A DNA stretch of 64,000 nucleotides, from the NCBI RefSeq assembly GCF_040784935.1, contig NZ_CP160680.1, positions 3,566,501 to 3,630,500 of the forward strand. Direction: 5' to 3'. Position numbers and translations under genes: made by a program. Below the pieces are notes generated by a model. That model was not told the origin of the DNA. It ran no database searches and saw nothing but the letters and a program-made list of their open reading frames with translations. The stretch comes from Lewinella sp. LCG006 (GTDB taxonomy: Bacteria; Bacteroidota; Bacteroidia; Chitinophagales; Saprospiraceae). Below, piece after piece: positions 1 to 8,357 of the stretch (position 1 is the first letter of the stretch; every line of letters begins with the position of its first letter).

Positions 1-423
1 AGCGAAGAATTGGTTCCTCAGTTGCAGATGAAGACAAGAAGCCACAAGGTAGCGGTAGCAGGCCCAAGCTTCGGCGGTTATCATGCGGCAAATTTTGCGT
101 TTCGCCATCCTAGCCAGGTAAGCCATATGTTCAGTATGAGTGGTGCTTTTGACATTAAAACCTTTATGGACGGCTATTACGATGAGAACACCTACTTCAA
201 TAACCCGATCGATTTTATGCAGAACGCCAATGATCCGGCCTTATGGGGCATGAAAATCATCTTGGGTACTTCCGAATGGGATATATGCCTGGAACCCAAC
301 CGCAAGATGTCGGCTATCTTGAGTGCAAAAGGGATTGATCACTGGTTGGATGTTCGTGGTTGGCAAAAGCACGACTGGCCTTTGTGGCGGGAAATGTTCC
401 CCCATTACCTGAGCTTGTTGTAG
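1..423 (+). CDS. alpha/beta-hydrolase esterase, 3' part only
   Basis: The reading frame is open from the first base, so the N-terminus lies outside the window; about 140 codons remain. The visible part carries a GPSFGGYHA nucleophile elbow (GxSxGG) and a C-terminal HDWPLW segment whose His fits the catalytic position of esterase-D-like hydrolases; DICL near the middle could hold the acid. This matches putative esterases of the alpha/beta-hydrolase fold that cleave carboxyl or thio-esters. It lies 115 bp upstream of an ATP-grasp gene on the same strand, followed by a glutamine amidotransferase, so it is probably part of that cluster. The substrate is unknown. Confidence 0.8.
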   Translation, partial: SEELVPQLQMKTRSHKVAVAGPSFGGYHAANFAFRHPSQVSHMFSMSGAFDIKTFMDGYYDENTYFNNPIDFMQNANDPALWGMKIILGTSEWDICLEPNRKMSAILSAKGIDHWLDVRGWQKHDWPLWREMFPHYLSLL

Positions 424-538
424 TTAGCTAAGCTTAGAAATTGGAAATCAATAGAAGAACAATGTTTCCATTCGCTAAGTAATCATTATTTTTAACACCT
501 ATTTTGGCATTGGTACAATTCGAAATCAACTTTTCAAT

Positions 539-1543
539 ATGAAAAAGATCGGTATTTTATTTGGTAAAGAACGTTCCTTTCCTGAAGCCTTTATTGAGCG
601 CATCAACAGCAAAGGAGAAAAAGGTATCATCGCAGAAGCGGTGAAAATCGATAAGGTGATCCAAGGAGAGCCCAGTGGTTACGCTGTCATTATCGACCGG
701 ATATCACAGGATGTACCTTTTTATCGTGCATATCTTAAAAATGCAGCAGCTACGGGAACGGCGGTCATCAACAACCCTTTCTGGTGGAGTGCCGACGAAA
801 AGTTTTTCAACAACGTACTTTCTGTTACGGAAATGAATGTACCCGTACCAAAGACGGTATTGCTGCCTTCGCATCAACATCCTGACGATACCTCCGGAGA
901 GTCTTTCTCCAACCTGGCTTATCCTATGGATTGGGAAGGTATCTTCGAATACATTGGTTTTCCAGCCTACATGAAACCCCACGCTGGTGGTGGCTGGAAG
1001 AGTGTATACCGCCTGGAGAACGCGCAGGAGTTTTTCGAAAAGCACAGCGAAACGGAGCAATTGGTGATGATGCTTCAGGAAGAAATCAAGTTTGATGCTT
1101 ACTTCCGTTGTTACGGCATTGGTGGGAAATACGTACGGATCATGGATTACGAACCACGCAACCCGCACCACCTGCGCTACGCTGCCAAGCACAATGTAAG
1201 CGACGAATTGCGTAAGCAAATGCACGACCTGGTATTGACCATCTGTCAAGGGCTAGGTTATGATTTCAATACCGTAGAGTTTGCGGTACGTGATGGTATT
1301 CCTATCGCCATCGACTTCTGCAATCCTGCACCAGACGCAGAGATCAGTTCTGTAGGCGCAGAAAACTTCGAATGGGTGGTAGAAACTGCTGCTACTTACG
1401 CGATCGAAAAAGCAAAAGCACACAAAGACGGTCAGAGCAACCTCACTTGGGGGAACTTTATCCGTAACAATGTAGCAGCAACCGCAGCTAAGCCAGCCAC
1501 TAAACCGGCTGCGAAAAAAAACAGCCGCAAAACCAGCAGCTAA
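539..1543 (+). CDS. ATP-grasp domain protein with Ala/Lys/Pro-rich tail
   Basis: A 334-residue protein read from ATG. ATP-grasp features are visible: a Lys/Gly-rich nucleotide loop (MKPHAGGGWKSV, around residues 147-158), a central strand region (MMLQEEIKFDAYFRCY) and an acidic/Asn metal site (EFAVRDGIPIAIDFCNPAPDAE region, about 250-270). ATP-grasp enzymes join a carboxylate to an amine or thiol through an acyl-phosphate. From about residue 310 the protein becomes a low-complexity AATAAKPATKPAAKK tail. The frame then ends abruptly after a run of eight A; dropping one A continues the same Ala/Lys/Pro pattern to a stop at 1580, so this stop is probably not the intended one. The downstream glutamine amidotransferase suggests an ammonia- or amine-dependent ligation. 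The product is unknown. Confidence 0.85.
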   Translation: MKKIGILFGKERSFPEAFIERINSKGEKGIIAEAVKIDKVIQGEPSGYAVIIDRISQDVPFYRAYLKNAAATGTAVINNPFWWSADEKFFNNVLSVTEMNVPVPKTVLLPSHQHPDDTSGESFSNLAYPMDWEGIFEYIGFPAYMKPHAGGGWKSVYRLENAQEFFEKHSETEQLVMMLQEEIKFDAYFRCYGIGGKYVRIMDYEPRNPHHLRYAAKHNVSDELRKQMHDLVLTICQGLGYDFNTVEFAVRDGIPIAIDFCNPAPDAEISSVGAENFEWVVETAATYAIEKAKAHKDGQSNLTWGNFIRNNVAATAAKPATKPAAKKNSRKTSS

Positions 1544-1580
1544 GCCAGCTGCAAAGCGTACAACGACGAAGAAAAAGTAG
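1514..1580 (+). other. probable frameshift site and displaced tail of the ATP-grasp gene
   Basis: The A8 run at 1514-1521 is followed in the annotated frame by a short SRKTSS ending. In the frame reached by removing one A, the codons read T-A-A-K-P-A-A-K-P-A-A-K-R-T-T-T-K-K-K and stop at 1578-1580, a seamless continuation of the preceding AKP repeats. The cause may be a homopolymer sequencing error, a real indel, or transcriptional slippage on A8. The sequence alone does not distinguish these. Confidence 0.7.
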
Positions 1581-1581
1581 A

Positions 1582-1607
1582 TTGGGCTTTGCTATAGCCC
1601 AACTTTT
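1582..1607 (+). terminator. hairpin terminator after ATP-grasp gene
   Basis: TTGGGCT and AGCCCAA (1582-1588, 1596-1602) form a 7-bp stem with a 7-nt loop, followed by CTTTT. It starts two bases after the stop of the frame-corrected ATP-grasp gene, which supports 1580 as the true end. Confidence 0.55.
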
Positions 1608-1612
1608 GGAGC

Positions 1613-1641
1613 AGCCCGAGCGTAGGTCTTACGCTCGGGCT
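1613..1641. repeat. perfect 12-bp inverted repeat
   Basis: AGCCCGAGCGTA (1613-1624) and TACGCTCGGGCT (1630-1641) pair perfectly around a 5-nt loop. There is no T-tract after it. It may be a second terminator stem or a small dispersed palindrome. The remaining intergenic sequence to 1912 shows no ORF. Confidence 0.6.
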
Positions 1642-1847
1642 GAAACCTAAGCCAGATCCCTTCCGACGAATAAAAACGTTAATTGTCGGATAGCTTAACC
1701 AAGAAAAGTTTAATTAATACCGCCTTTTTCCAGACCTTTACTTTACAACCTTTTGCCTCTGGCAGCTGTTTACCACCCTAACCTTCCTATACAATCTCCC
1801 AAAGCCAAAGCTTAGAACCCAGTTGTTTTGAATAAGAACAGCCACTT

Positions 1848-1868
1848 TTTTTGTTTACTAAACAAAAA
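1848..1868. promoter_or_regulatory. palindrome upstream of the glutamine amidotransferase
   Basis: TTTTTGTTTA and TAAACAAAAA flank a single central C, a perfect 10-bp dyad 44 bp before the start codon. The loop is too small for an RNA hairpin, so a dimeric regulator site is more likely than a terminator. No regulator can be named. Confidence 0.3.
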
Positions 1869-1912
1869 GAGAGGTTTTGAACATGAACTACACGCCCTGA
1901 AATTGTTGAATT

Positions 1913-2722
1913 ATGAGTATTGCTCGTTTAGCTATTCTGGATATGTACGACGGTACCCCTAATCAGGGGATGCGTTGTATCAAAGATATTGTCTTGCAGT
2001 TTGCTGGTAAGGTAGACTACGAGGTGTTTGATGTACGCGGCAAAGCCGAAGTACCCGATTTGAGCTTCGATTTTTACCTCTCTACTGGTGGCCCCGGCAA
2101 TCCACTGGAAGGAGACGGTCACTGGGATGCCAAATACTATGCCTGGTTACAGGCGGTTTGGACCTGGAACCAACACCAGGAGCAGAAAAAGCCCGTATTT
2201 TTCATCTGCCATTCCTTTCAGATGGCCGTTCATTTTTTCAACCTGGCGGAAGTTTCCGATCGTCGTACCATGTCGTTTGGTACGTTCCCGGTGCATCTTA
2301 CCGATGCAGGTGTAGAGGAGCCTGTTTTTGATGGTTTAAACAATCCTTTTTGGGCTGCTGATTTCCGCTACTACCAAGTTACCCAACCCAATGAAGCGCG
2401 TTTTGAGGAGCTAGGGGCAAGGATCTTGGCTTTGGAAAAAATCCGCCCCCACGTACCGCTGGATAGAGCCATCATGGCCATCCGTTTTTCGCCGGAAATG
2501 ATCGGTGTCCAGTTTCATCCCGAAGCCGACCCCGAGGGTATGATCTCCCACTTCATAGAACCCGAACGCCGCGAGGCGGTCATCACCGAGCACGGTGCCG
2601 AAAAATACCACCGAATTCTGGCCGATATGCGCCACCCGCGCCGGATCATGCATACCTACAACCGGATCTTGCCACAGTTTATAGAGCAGGCGATTGCGGC
2701 GGAAGAGATGGTGCTGGCGTAA
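1913..2722 (+). CDS. class I glutamine amidotransferase (GATase1) protein
   Basis: A 269-residue protein with a single GATase1 domain. The nucleophile is Cys99 in FFICHSFQM and the His-Glu pair is H202/E204 in GVQFHPEAD; the oxyanion region is STGGPGNP near residue 60. Such domains hydrolyse glutamine and pass ammonia to a partner synthase. The elbow CHS differs from the usual CxG, so transfer or hydrolysis of another gamma-glutamyl substrate is possible. No synthase domain is fused; the ATP-grasp protein upstream is the obvious partner. The gap to that gene is about 330 bp and holds a terminator-like stem, so it probably has its own promoter. Confidence 0.85.
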   Translation: MSIARLAILDMYDGTPNQGMRCIKDIVLQFAGKVDYEVFDVRGKAEVPDLSFDFYLSTGGPGNPLEGDGHWDAKYYAWLQAVWTWNQHQEQKKPVFFICHSFQMAVHFFNLAEVSDRRTMSFGTFPVHLTDAGVEEPVFDGLNNPFWAADFRYYQVTQPNEARFEELGARILALEKIRPHVPLDRAIMAIRFSPEMIGVQFHPEADPEGMISHFIEPERREAVITEHGAEKYHRILADMRHPRRIMHTYNRILPQFIEQAIAAEEMVLA

Positions 2723-2819
2723 AGGTGATATTTGGTAGAGTAAAATTTTAATATGTCGTCTTCTGTAAATTATCTTTTTTTATTGTAGCTTTATCTGCTG
2801 TTTACTAACCAAGTAGATC

Positions 2820-3401
2820 ATGCTTCGCTCATCTCGCGCTAATAAAAGAGAGCCGTGTCCAGACACAAGGCTTAGGGTTATTTCTAAAAACCAGAGTAGC
2901 AGTTCCCCACAAGGATTCAAATGGCTCTTTCTTTTGATCCTGGTAGGCATTGCCTTTTTGGTCTATCACGTTTACAATAGCGAAAAAAAAGTTGCTCCGG
3001 GTGTCATTGAAACACCTGAAGGGGGCTTTGGCTTGTCCTCTGAAAGGCAAGCCAAGCTAGATCGGGAATTAGAGGAAATAGACAATGCGGTTCAGTATGC
3101 GTTAGTTGCTAACCTTAATGGTGTTTATCCTTGTCTATCTTGCCCTTTCGGTCTGAAAACCATATATTTATATGAAGGAAACGTGTGGAAATACGGCGTG
3201 ACTCGAAAAAAAGAATCCGAACGTTACCCAGGCGGAAACTATGGTGCCGAGAACTTGTTATTTATTCCAATGTTTTTTGGCACCTATAGCGAATGTCTAA
3301 AGCAGGAGAAGCAAATGATTTACAGTTATCCTCTCTTGCCCGAAGTCACGGCACGTGACGTTATTTTAGCACGACCACCAGGAAACAAGTATGACAGTTA
3401 A
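2820..3401 (+). CDS. membrane-anchored GIY-YIG-like nuclease toxin candidate
   Basis: A 193-residue protein. One transmembrane helix lies at about 34-50 (FKWLFLLILVGIAFLVYHVY) after a basic N-terminus. The C-terminal half resembles the GIY-YIG-type toxin domains found at the ends of Bacteroidota polymorphic toxins: GVY at 101-103, WKYG at 123-126, then R135, E163 in the QEK motif and N189 in the RPPGNK ending, matching the order GIY, YIG, Arg, Glu, Asn. The GIY-YIG spacing is longer than usual. It overlaps the next gene by 11 bp, as toxin-immunity pairs often do. Nuclease activity is inferred; an inactive or housekeeping role is possible. Confidence 0.6.
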   Translation: MLRSSRANKREPCPDTRLRVISKNQSSSSPQGFKWLFLLILVGIAFLVYHVYNSEKKVAPGVIETPEGGFGLSSERQAKLDRELEEIDNAVQYALVANLNGVYPCLSCPFGLKTIYLYEGNVWKYGVTRKKESERYPGGNYGAENLLFIPMFFGTYSECLKQEKQMIYSYPLLPEVTARDVILARPPGNKYDS

Positions 3402-3867
3402 CAAGGAACAAATATCAACAGCAGAAATTCAGGATTTGGATAATGAGCGGATCTTTATCTCCGGTCGCATTTGGCACGAGCTTTACCCTAAAGTGAATCC
3501 TAGCCTCTTTCTAAAGGTACTACGCCAAAAAATCGATCTCCAAAAATATGGTGCTGGCATTGCCAAGTTTTACTTTACTTTCGTAGTGGTAGAGAACCTT
3601 ACGCCAAACTTCTCCAATTGGGTCGGCAGTGATTATTATCCCAAAAAGGCCAGTATTGACATAGGCATCCGAGTGCCTTATGAAGAAGTGGTAGCGGCTG
3701 ATAAAGCAACCGTTATCAAATTAATGGAAGACGCTTTACTTTTGGGTATTGATACTATTGGGGAATACAAACTGAGTGTACCTTTTGATTATAAGGCGTT
3801 CAAAGCTGATGTAGCGGCCATTTTTTCGGAAGAGGAATGGTACAAAATGGAGGAAACGTTGGATTGA
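3391..3867 (+). CDS. probable cognate immunity protein (unknown family)
   Basis: A 158-residue soluble, mixed alpha/beta protein with no signal peptide or membrane segment. I do not recognise a named family. Its start overlaps the end of the GIY-YIG-like gene, implying coupled translation. Size, predicted cytosolic location and position directly after a toxin-like gene make immunity protein the best guess. Acidic residues are frequent at the C-terminus (FSEEEWYKMEETLD), which would suit binding a basic nuclease surface. Confidence 0.5.
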   Translation: MTVNKEQISTAEIQDLDNERIFISGRIWHELYPKVNPSLFLKVLRQKIDLQKYGAGIAKFYFTFVVVENLTPNFSNWVGSDYYPKKASIDIGIRVPYEEVVAADKATVIKLMEDALLLGIDTIGEYKLSVPFDYKAFKADVAAIFSEEEWYKMEETLD

Positions 3868-3871
3868 GCGT

Positions 3872-4078
3872 TTGCGAAAAATAAAAGCTGCCCTAAGTAA
3901 GTTGGCAATAAATAAGTTAAGCCATCTCTGTGATTTTCCAAATGGCCGACACGCTTATGCCGAGGGTATACCATATAATGATCCCTTCGAGGACTTCTGG
4001 GAAGTGAACCGCTTAGCCAACTTTTTGAAAAACGATGGTTCAACTTATTTTCGTGCTGCTCTTAAATTTGTACTTTAG
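3872..4078 (+). CDS. small hypothetical ORF, TTG start
   Basis: 68 codons starting at a TTG 4 bp after the preceding stop and ending 17 bp before the next gene. The translation looks protein-like (DFPNGRHAYAEGIPYNDPFEDFW) but no family is recognised. It may be a third gene of the toxin-immunity locus, or a relic. The weak start codon keeps confidence low. Confidence 0.3.
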   Translation: MRKIKAALSKLAINKLSHLCDFPNGRHAYAEGIPYNDPFEDFWEVNRLANFLKNDGSTYFRAALKFVL

Positions 4079-4095
4079 CCATAAAGTGTAAATTT

Positions 4096-5208
4096 ATGTT
4101 AGCTACTCGTCTTCTTACCCTCCTGTGTTGCCTGGCTAGCCTTAACCTGCTGGCCCAGCGTACCCCCATTGATTCTTCCCTCATACTCAACTGGGAGGAA
4201 TACGATCCGCCCTCTACTTTGGTGGTGCCGGAAACGGAGGTAACGCACGCCAAGTTTCCCTTTATCGATGTTCATAGCCACCATTGGCGGATGGCGGAGC
4301 AGGATTTGGATTTGCTGATCCGGCAGATGGATAGTTTGAACATGGGGATTGTCGTCAACCTCAGCGGGCGCGGCGGGCAGGCGCTGAAGGACATCATGGA
4401 TCACATCAATGCCTCGGAGTATAAGAACCGGATCGTCTGTTTTACCAACATTGAACTGCGCTCCATCGACGAAGAAGACTGGTTGGAAAACACCCTCAAG
4501 CAGCTGGAATTCGATGTGAGTATCGGTGCCCGTGGCCTGAAAATCTACAAGAGCCAGGGGATGACCAATACCGACAAAGATGGCAACCGCATCAAGATCA
4601 ACGATCCTCGTATCGCACCCGTCTGGGAGAAATGTGGCGAACTGGGGATTCCCGTCATCATCCACTCGGCTGATCCTCCCTCTTTCTGGGAACCGCACGA
4701 CGAAAACAATGAGCGTTGGTTGGAACTCAAACTACGTCCTAACCGCAAGCGCGAAGCCGATGATCCCGCTCCTTTTGAGACTATTCTGGGCGAAGCGCAC
4801 GATATCTTCCGCCAGCACCGGGGCACTACCTTCATCAGTGCTCACATGAGCTGGTACGCCAATGACCTGGCCCGTTTGGGGCAATTTTTGGATGACAACC
4901 CCAATGTAGTGGTGGAGATTGGTGCCGTTATCGCCGAGCTGGGCCGCCAGCCACGGATGGCTAAACGCTTCTTTGAGCAGTACCAGGACCGAGTACTGTT
5001 TGGTAAAGATTCGTACCAACCGAATGAATACCCCACCTATTTCCGAGTACTCGAATCGGATGATGAGTACTTCCCGTACTACAAGCGCTACCACGCGTTC
5101 TGGAAAATGTATGGCCTTGATTTACCGGATGATGTTTTGCGAAAGCTGTACTACAAAAATGCCCTAAGGGTGATCCCCGGGCTGGATGCGAGCTTGTTTG
5201 ATGAATAA
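4096..5208 (+). CDS. secreted amidohydrolase-family protein
   Basis: A 370-residue protein with an N-terminal signal peptide (LLTLLCCLASLNLLAQ, cleavage near Gln21). The TIM-barrel metal motif HxH is seen in FIDVHSHHW, further ligands fit IHSADPPSFWEP and ISAHMSW, and the distal Asp fits LFGKDSYQP. This is the pattern of the amidohydrolase-2 family (Amidohydro_2, PF04909 type), which includes decarboxylases and hydrolases of aromatic or lactone substrates. The signal peptide places it in the periplasm or outside. It stands alone, followed by a palindromic repeat. The substrate is not deducible. Confidence 0.8.
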   Translation: MLATRLLTLLCCLASLNLLAQRTPIDSSLILNWEEYDPPSTLVVPETEVTHAKFPFIDVHSHHWRMAEQDLDLLIRQMDSLNMGIVVNLSGRGGQALKDIMDHINASEYKNRIVCFTNIELRSIDEEDWLENTLKQLEFDVSIGARGLKIYKSQGMTNTDKDGNRIKINDPRIAPVWEKCGELGIPVIIHSADPPSFWEPHDENNERWLELKLRPNRKREADDPAPFETILGEAHDIFRQHRGTTFISAHMSWYANDLARLGQFLDDNPNVVVEIGAVIAELGRQPRMAKRFFEQYQDRVLFGKDSYQPNEYPTYFRVLESDDEYFPYYKRYHAFWKMYGLDLPDDVLRKLYYKNALRVIPGLDASLFDE

Positions 5209-5257
5209 GCAAGGGCCGAATTTGAACCCCCAAAGGGCACTTGTTAGTAGGGACTTA

Positions 5258-5330
5258 TTGAACCATATCAGGATTATAAGAACATATAAGTATCTTTTTT
5301 ATAAGTCCTTATGGTGCTTATATGGTTCAA
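5258..5330. repeat. dispersed palindromic repeat, family A
   Basis: TTGAACCATAT (5258-5268) and ATATGGTTCAA (5320-5330) form the ends of an imperfect hairpin whose middle contains ATAAGTA and a T6 run. Related copies lie at 38821-38897 (full) and 20391-20432 (left half only), each shortly after a stop codon. In the two full copies a TACTTT(A/G)G hexamer-like box follows 10-17 bp beyond the right arm. The role may be terminator, mRNA-end stabiliser or mobile palindrome. Confidence 0.7.
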
Positions 5331-5442
5331 ATTAACTTTTACTTTAGCGCCAAGTTATTCCCCAAAAGTCAACGATTTTCCGTAATTTAGTAATTGCTCA
5401 AAAGCAATTTGAATTTTAGGCTATTGTTGAATCCCTCCGCTT

Positions 5443-8199
5443 ATGGATGCTTATTACCAGCTCCGCTACTTCCTCTTACTCTTTTGTCTACTTACCATCA
5501 GTGGACTTAAGGCGCAAGTCAGTAGGACCCATTCGCCGGAAGAGGATCCGCCCCAACAGTTTATCCAACCCAATCTGCCTCCTCAGAATGTGCGCACGAT
5601 GGGGGAGTGGGAAGAGGTAGAAGGCTTGGTGATCGCCTGGGAAGACAACTACGAAGACATCCTTACGCAGATCGTCCGTTACGCTGTTGAGGAGTGTTTG
5701 GTGTACATCATTGCACCGGATTTTAGCAGCCTGCAAATACACCTCATTCAAGCTCAGATTCCTACCCAAAATTTGCGGTTTATTACTTCGGGTTTCAACA
5801 GCGTCTGGATTCGCGATTATGGCCCCTGGACGGTCTACCTCAATAAAGTTCACGAGCGGGGAATCTCCGATTACCTCTACAATCGCCCCAACCGAACCCT
5901 GGACGATCAAATTCCTTATGAAGTAGCTGACTATATTGGTTCCCCTTTGTATAATGCCGACGAAAACCCTTACCAGTGGACGCACACTGGCGGAAACTTC
6001 TTACGAGACGGCGTGCGCTCAGCTTATTCCAGTGATTTGGTACTGCGGGAAAATTCTGGGAAAACCGGTCAGGAAATTGCAGAATACGCTCAGCTTTTTT
6101 TTGGGATAGAAGATTATCGCATTCTCTCTCGCTTGAATTACGATACCATTCATCATCTGGATATGCACATGCGTACGCTGGATGAAGAAACCATTGCCAT
6201 TGGCGAATATCCTCCCGGTGTGGCCGACGGGCCAGTGATTGAAGCCAACCTTCAGTTTTTGCGCAACCACTACCGAACGCCTTACGGTAAACCTTATCGC
6301 ATTCTACGCCTGCCCATGCCGCCGCAAGGAGGGCAGTACCCCCCATTTGCCGACTACCGCACGTATACCAACAGCGTCTTTGTCAATAAGACAATTATGG
6401 TGCCTACTTACGATGCCCCTTCCGATAGCATGGCCCTACAGTTGTACCGTGATTATTTTCCTGGTTACCGGGTAGTGGGGATCAACTGTAATGAAATCAT
6501 CGATGAGTTGGGGGCTTTGCATTGTATTACGAAGCTAGTGGGGGTAAAACGCCCTTTGTGGATTGCACACCCCCGTTTGCGAGATGTCTATGGTGGACAA
6601 AATGCGTATCCGGTAGATGCCTGGATCTATCATGAAACTGGTATTGCTGAGGCAAGTCTCTATTACCGTACCAGCGAGGAAGGGCCTTTCTTACTTATTC
6701 CAATGACCCAGCATACAACGGATACGGACCTTTGGCAAGCGGCCATTCCGGCTACAGCTCCGGGCACCGAGGTGCATTATTACATCGAGGCTTTGGCCAA
6801 TAGTGGTAAAAGACAAGTACGGCCACTGCCCGCGCCAACCGGTTATTACCATTTTCAAATAAAAAACTGGACCACTCCACCCGTCGCCCAATGGGTACAA
6901 ACGGAGCGGGAGGTAGCACCGGGAACCCAGATTTTGTTTACCAATGACGCTGAAGAAGGCCCTACTTCCTGGACCTGGACATTCCCTGGGGGATCTCCCA
7001 TTTTGTCGAACAGTGAAGAAGTGACCGTGACCTATGCTAATCCTGGAAATTATGCTGTTCGCCTGATTGCAGCAAACCCACTGGGAGCTGATACCCTTTT
7101 GCGGACTGATGGCGTTCGCGTAAGAGCATCCTTCCTGCCGTTTTCGGAGAGTTTTACGACAGGCAGCCTTACCGCTTGGGAAATCATCAATCCAGACAAC
7201 GGCCCCGTTCAATGGCAGTGGCGGGATGATGGTGGTTGTAACGGCGCCTGCCTGGAAGTCCGCCATCGGGATGCGCCACAAAAGCTCAACCGTGAATACC
7301 TGCGCACCGCTATCGATTTGCGAGGATATACCCAAGCCAGCCTTCAGTTTGCGGTAGCTTACGCCCAGCGTCACCCTCTCCATTTTGATGAATTACGGGT
7401 GAACCTGGTGGATCAGCAAGGACACCACCACAACATCTACAACAAGGGGGGCGATGTGCTCACTACGGTAGGTGTGCCTGTGCCTGGTTTTGTACCCTCA
7501 AGCTGCGCAGATTGGCGTACCGAAACCATTGACTTATCCCCTTGGGAAGGACAACAATTTATCCTGGAAATCGAGAGTATTGGCGATCAAGGCAACAGCA
7601 TCTACCTGGATGAAATCACCGTAGCGGCGAATGCCTTGCCACAGGCCAGTATTGCCTTTCCTGCCAACAATACATTCTACATCGGTTTTGGGCCTCTACA
7701 GCAAACGATGCGTGTAGCAGCCAGCGATAATGATGGTGAAATTAGTCAGGTAGACTTTTTCCTGGGAAGTGATTTTTTGGGTAGCGATGCAACGCCCCCC
7801 TACGAAATGCCCTTTCTGATGCCCAACTGGGGCTACTACAACCTGCAAGCCCGTGCCACCGATAACCAGGGCGCACAAGTCTGGACGGACATAGTTACGG
7901 TGCGCTATGATTACGAAAACAGTACTTCTGTATTAGGCAATCTACCGGTCAAGGTAAACCTGGTTCCCAATCCTGTCAACACCAACGCCGCACTGCTCAT
8001 CGAAAGCGAAGCTGCCTACCGCGGCCTGGAACTGACCATCAGCAACCCTGCCGGACAAACGCTCCACCAGTGGGGCAGTGACATTACGGGCGGAACATCT
8101 CGCTTGGAGTTGCCGGTAGAGCAGTTGCCTGCGGGGGCTTATTGGTTGCAAGTGCGGTATGAGGATCAGCAGGTAGTTTTGCCCTTAGTGAAGCAGTAG
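5443..8199 (+). CDS. T9SS-exported peptidyl-arginine/agmatine deiminase-family protein
   Basis: 918 residues. Signal peptide at 1-25 (LLLFCLLTISGLKAQ). Residues about 45-370 form a guanidine-group-modifying (PAD_porph) domain: WIRDYGPW (Asp), a HLDMHMR segment (His) and the catalytic-Cys motif GALHCIT. This family deiminates peptidyl-arginine or agmatine to citrulline or carbamoyl-putrescine plus ammonia. A PKD domain (SWTWTFPGGSP region), a cleaved-adhesin/MAM-like beta domain (DNGPVQWQWRDDGGCNG) and an Ig-like DNDGEISQVDFF domain follow. The end is a type A T9SS sorting domain (NPAGQTLHQW, LPAGAYWLQV). It is therefore a cell-surface enzyme, like Porphyromonas PPAD in function class but much larger. 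Confidence 0.85.
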   Translation: MDAYYQLRYFLLLFCLLTISGLKAQVSRTHSPEEDPPQQFIQPNLPPQNVRTMGEWEEVEGLVIAWEDNYEDILTQIVRYAVEECLVYIIAPDFSSLQIHLIQAQIPTQNLRFITSGFNSVWIRDYGPWTVYLNKVHERGISDYLYNRPNRTLDDQIPYEVADYIGSPLYNADENPYQWTHTGGNFLRDGVRSAYSSDLVLRENSGKTGQEIAEYAQLFFGIEDYRILSRLNYDTIHHLDMHMRTLDEETIAIGEYPPGVADGPVIEANLQFLRNHYRTPYGKPYRILRLPMPPQGGQYPPFADYRTYTNSVFVNKTIMVPTYDAPSDSMALQLYRDYFPGYRVVGINCNEIIDELGALHCITKLVGVKRPLWIAHPRLRDVYGGQNAYPVDAWIYHETGIAEASLYYRTSEEGPFLLIPMTQHTTDTDLWQAAIPATAPGTEVHYYIEALANSGKRQVRPLPAPTGYYHFQIKNWTTPPVAQWVQTEREVAPGTQILFTNDAEEGPTSWTWTFPGGSPILSNSEEVTVTYANPGNYAVRLIAANPLGADTLLRTDGVRVRASFLPFSESFTTGSLTAWEIINPDNGPVQWQWRDDGGCNGACLEVRHRDAPQKLNREYLRTAIDLRGYTQASLQFAVAYAQRHPLHFDELRVNLVDQQGHHHNIYNKGGDVLTTVGVPVPGFVPSSCADWRTETIDLSPWEGQQFILEIESIGDQGNSIYLDEITVAANALPQASIAFPANNTFYIGFGPLQQTMRVAASDNDGEISQVDFFLGSDFLGSDATPPYEMPFLMPNWGYYNLQARATDNQGAQVWTDIVTVRYDYENSTSVLGNLPVKVNLVPNPVNTNAALLIESEAAYRGLELTISNPAGQTLHQWGSDITGGTSRLELPVEQLPAGAYWLQVRYEDQQVVLPLVKQ

Positions 8200-8357
8200 G
8201 TTGAAGCTGGTCTCCCGACCAGCGTACTATACACCGCCCCATTTCACAGCAAAGTCCAGGGTATTCATTGCGCGGGCTGGGTTGCCGGTGAACGATTTTG
8301 TGCTGCCTGGGTTGTTCAGGCGTAAAACGTTCAACCAAAGTAATCAAATCGCTAAGT

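Noticed and set aside
1514-1521. Programmed -1 frameshift at A-AAA-AAC
   Set aside because: The -1 frame reads Gln/Arg-rich sequence unlike the AKP tail; the tail lies in the other frame, so a one-base loss fits better.
4099-4698. 199-codon minus-strand ORF
   Set aside because: It is antisense to the amidohydrolase gene, which has a signal peptide and metal motifs.
6691-7383. 230-codon minus-strand ORF inside the arginine-deiminase-like gene
   Set aside because: It mirrors a well-supported gene, has no family features, and its composition is that of an antisense shadow.
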